Positions 6,108 to 6,277 of a stretch of DNA of 6,277 bases are shown in pieces. The stretch is from Halomonas halophila (lineage in GTDB: Bacteria > Pseudomonadota > Gammaproteobacteria > Pseudomonadales > Halomonadaceae). The notes under the pieces are model-generated. The model searched no databases. It was not told the DNA's origin and saw nothing but the letters and a program-made list of their open reading frames with translations. The DNA lies in the NCBI GenBank assembly GCA_002433675.1, contig DJIP01000166.1:1-6277 (forward strand), written 5' to 3'. Both the position numbers and the translations under genes were made by a program. Position 1 is the stretch's first letter, and the number at the start of each line of letters is the position of its first letter.

Positions 6108-6132
6108 GGTCGATCGCTTCGACCTTGGTCGA
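6108..6132. repeat. Alternating GGTCGA/TCGACC half-sites
   Basis: GGTCGA (6108-6113), TCGACC (6119-6124) and GGTCGA (6127-6132) give two overlapping inverted repeats with spacers of 5 and 2 bases. They lie about 67-91 bases upstream of the predicted start of the - strand transcript, a plausible place for an activator. The sequence could also be a chance product of the GC-rich context. Confidence 0.4.
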
Positions 6133-6203
6133 AAAGCGCTGACAAAGTTGACCAGGTTGCGGCGAGATATCGTCGGAGGCGAGGGTCCGTGTCGCTCTTG
6201 CCA

Positions 6204-6277
6204 GGGCAAGCGGGCGCCATTGGATAGACGGGCGTCAATGGCAAGACGGGCGTCAATGGATAGACGGGCGCCAATGG
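6204..6277. repeat. 18-bp tandem repeat running off the window edge
   Basis: Three full units start at 6221, 6239 and 6257, with consensus TGGATAGACGGGCGTCAA. Unit 2 has CA in place of AT at its 4th and 5th bases, and unit 3 has C for T in CGTC. A fourth, degenerate 17-bp copy (6204-6220) lacks one base, and a further TGG begins at 6275. Each unit holds the short dyad GACG-GG-CGTC. The rest of the gene-free stretch 6037-6277 contains only the upstream elements listed separately. Confidence 0.85.

Noticed and set aside
6148..6176. TTGACC at 6148 as a + strand -35 promoter element
   Set aside because: No acceptable -10 box lies 16-18 bases downstream (CGTCGG at 17).
6071..6274. - strand frame of 67 codons through the tandem repeat
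   Set aside because: Its start lies within the repeat, it ends inside the promoter region of the next gene, and after the repeat the protein has no family features. A longer gene entering from beyond the window cannot be excluded.

Overview
The window is GC-rich and densely coding, and looks like the chromosome of a gammaproteobacterium. The SUF gene order, a SanA-type envelope protein and the overall protein style suggest a Halomonas-like relative, but that placement is inference only.

Bases 1 to about 4600 on the + strand hold a SUF iron-sulfur cluster assembly operon: the 3' part of sufB, then sufC, sufD, sufS and sufT. SufB, SufC and SufD form the SufBC2D scaffold ATPase on which clusters are built. 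SufS is the PLP cysteine desulfurase that supplies sulfur. SufT is a DUF59/MIP18-type maturation factor. sufC/sufD overlap by 4 bp and sufD/sufS are 2 bp apart, so these are translationally coupled. The sufB-sufC gap (75 bp) and the sufS-sufT gap (86 bp) each carry a strong perfect GC hairpin with no T-run after it, placed to tune the mRNA rather than end it. No sufA, sufE, sufU or suf regulator is visible; the operon start lies outside the window.

Bases 4659-5435 (+) encode a SanA/YdcF-family (DUF218) membrane-anchored protein linked to envelope barrier function. It may be a read-through member of the same transcription unit. It converges on a - strand gene, and a shared hairpin at 5472-5506 acts as a bidirectional terminator, stronger for the - strand.

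Bases 5536-6012 (-) encode a 158-residue all-helical protein resembling DUF2383/PA2169-type ferritin-like bundles, with a basic tail. Its start is the ATG at 6012, set by a near-perfect Shine-Dalgarno sequence. Upstream is the most unusual part of the window: a sigma-54-like -24/-12 element, a 29-nt leader whose hairpin presents GGAGGA in its loop (a CsrA/RsmA-like arrangement), a 23-bp palindrome over the -24 element, and alternating GGTCGA/TCGACC half-sites further upstream.

Bases 6037-6277 hold no convincing gene. The last 74 bases are an 18-bp tandem repeat running off the window edge.
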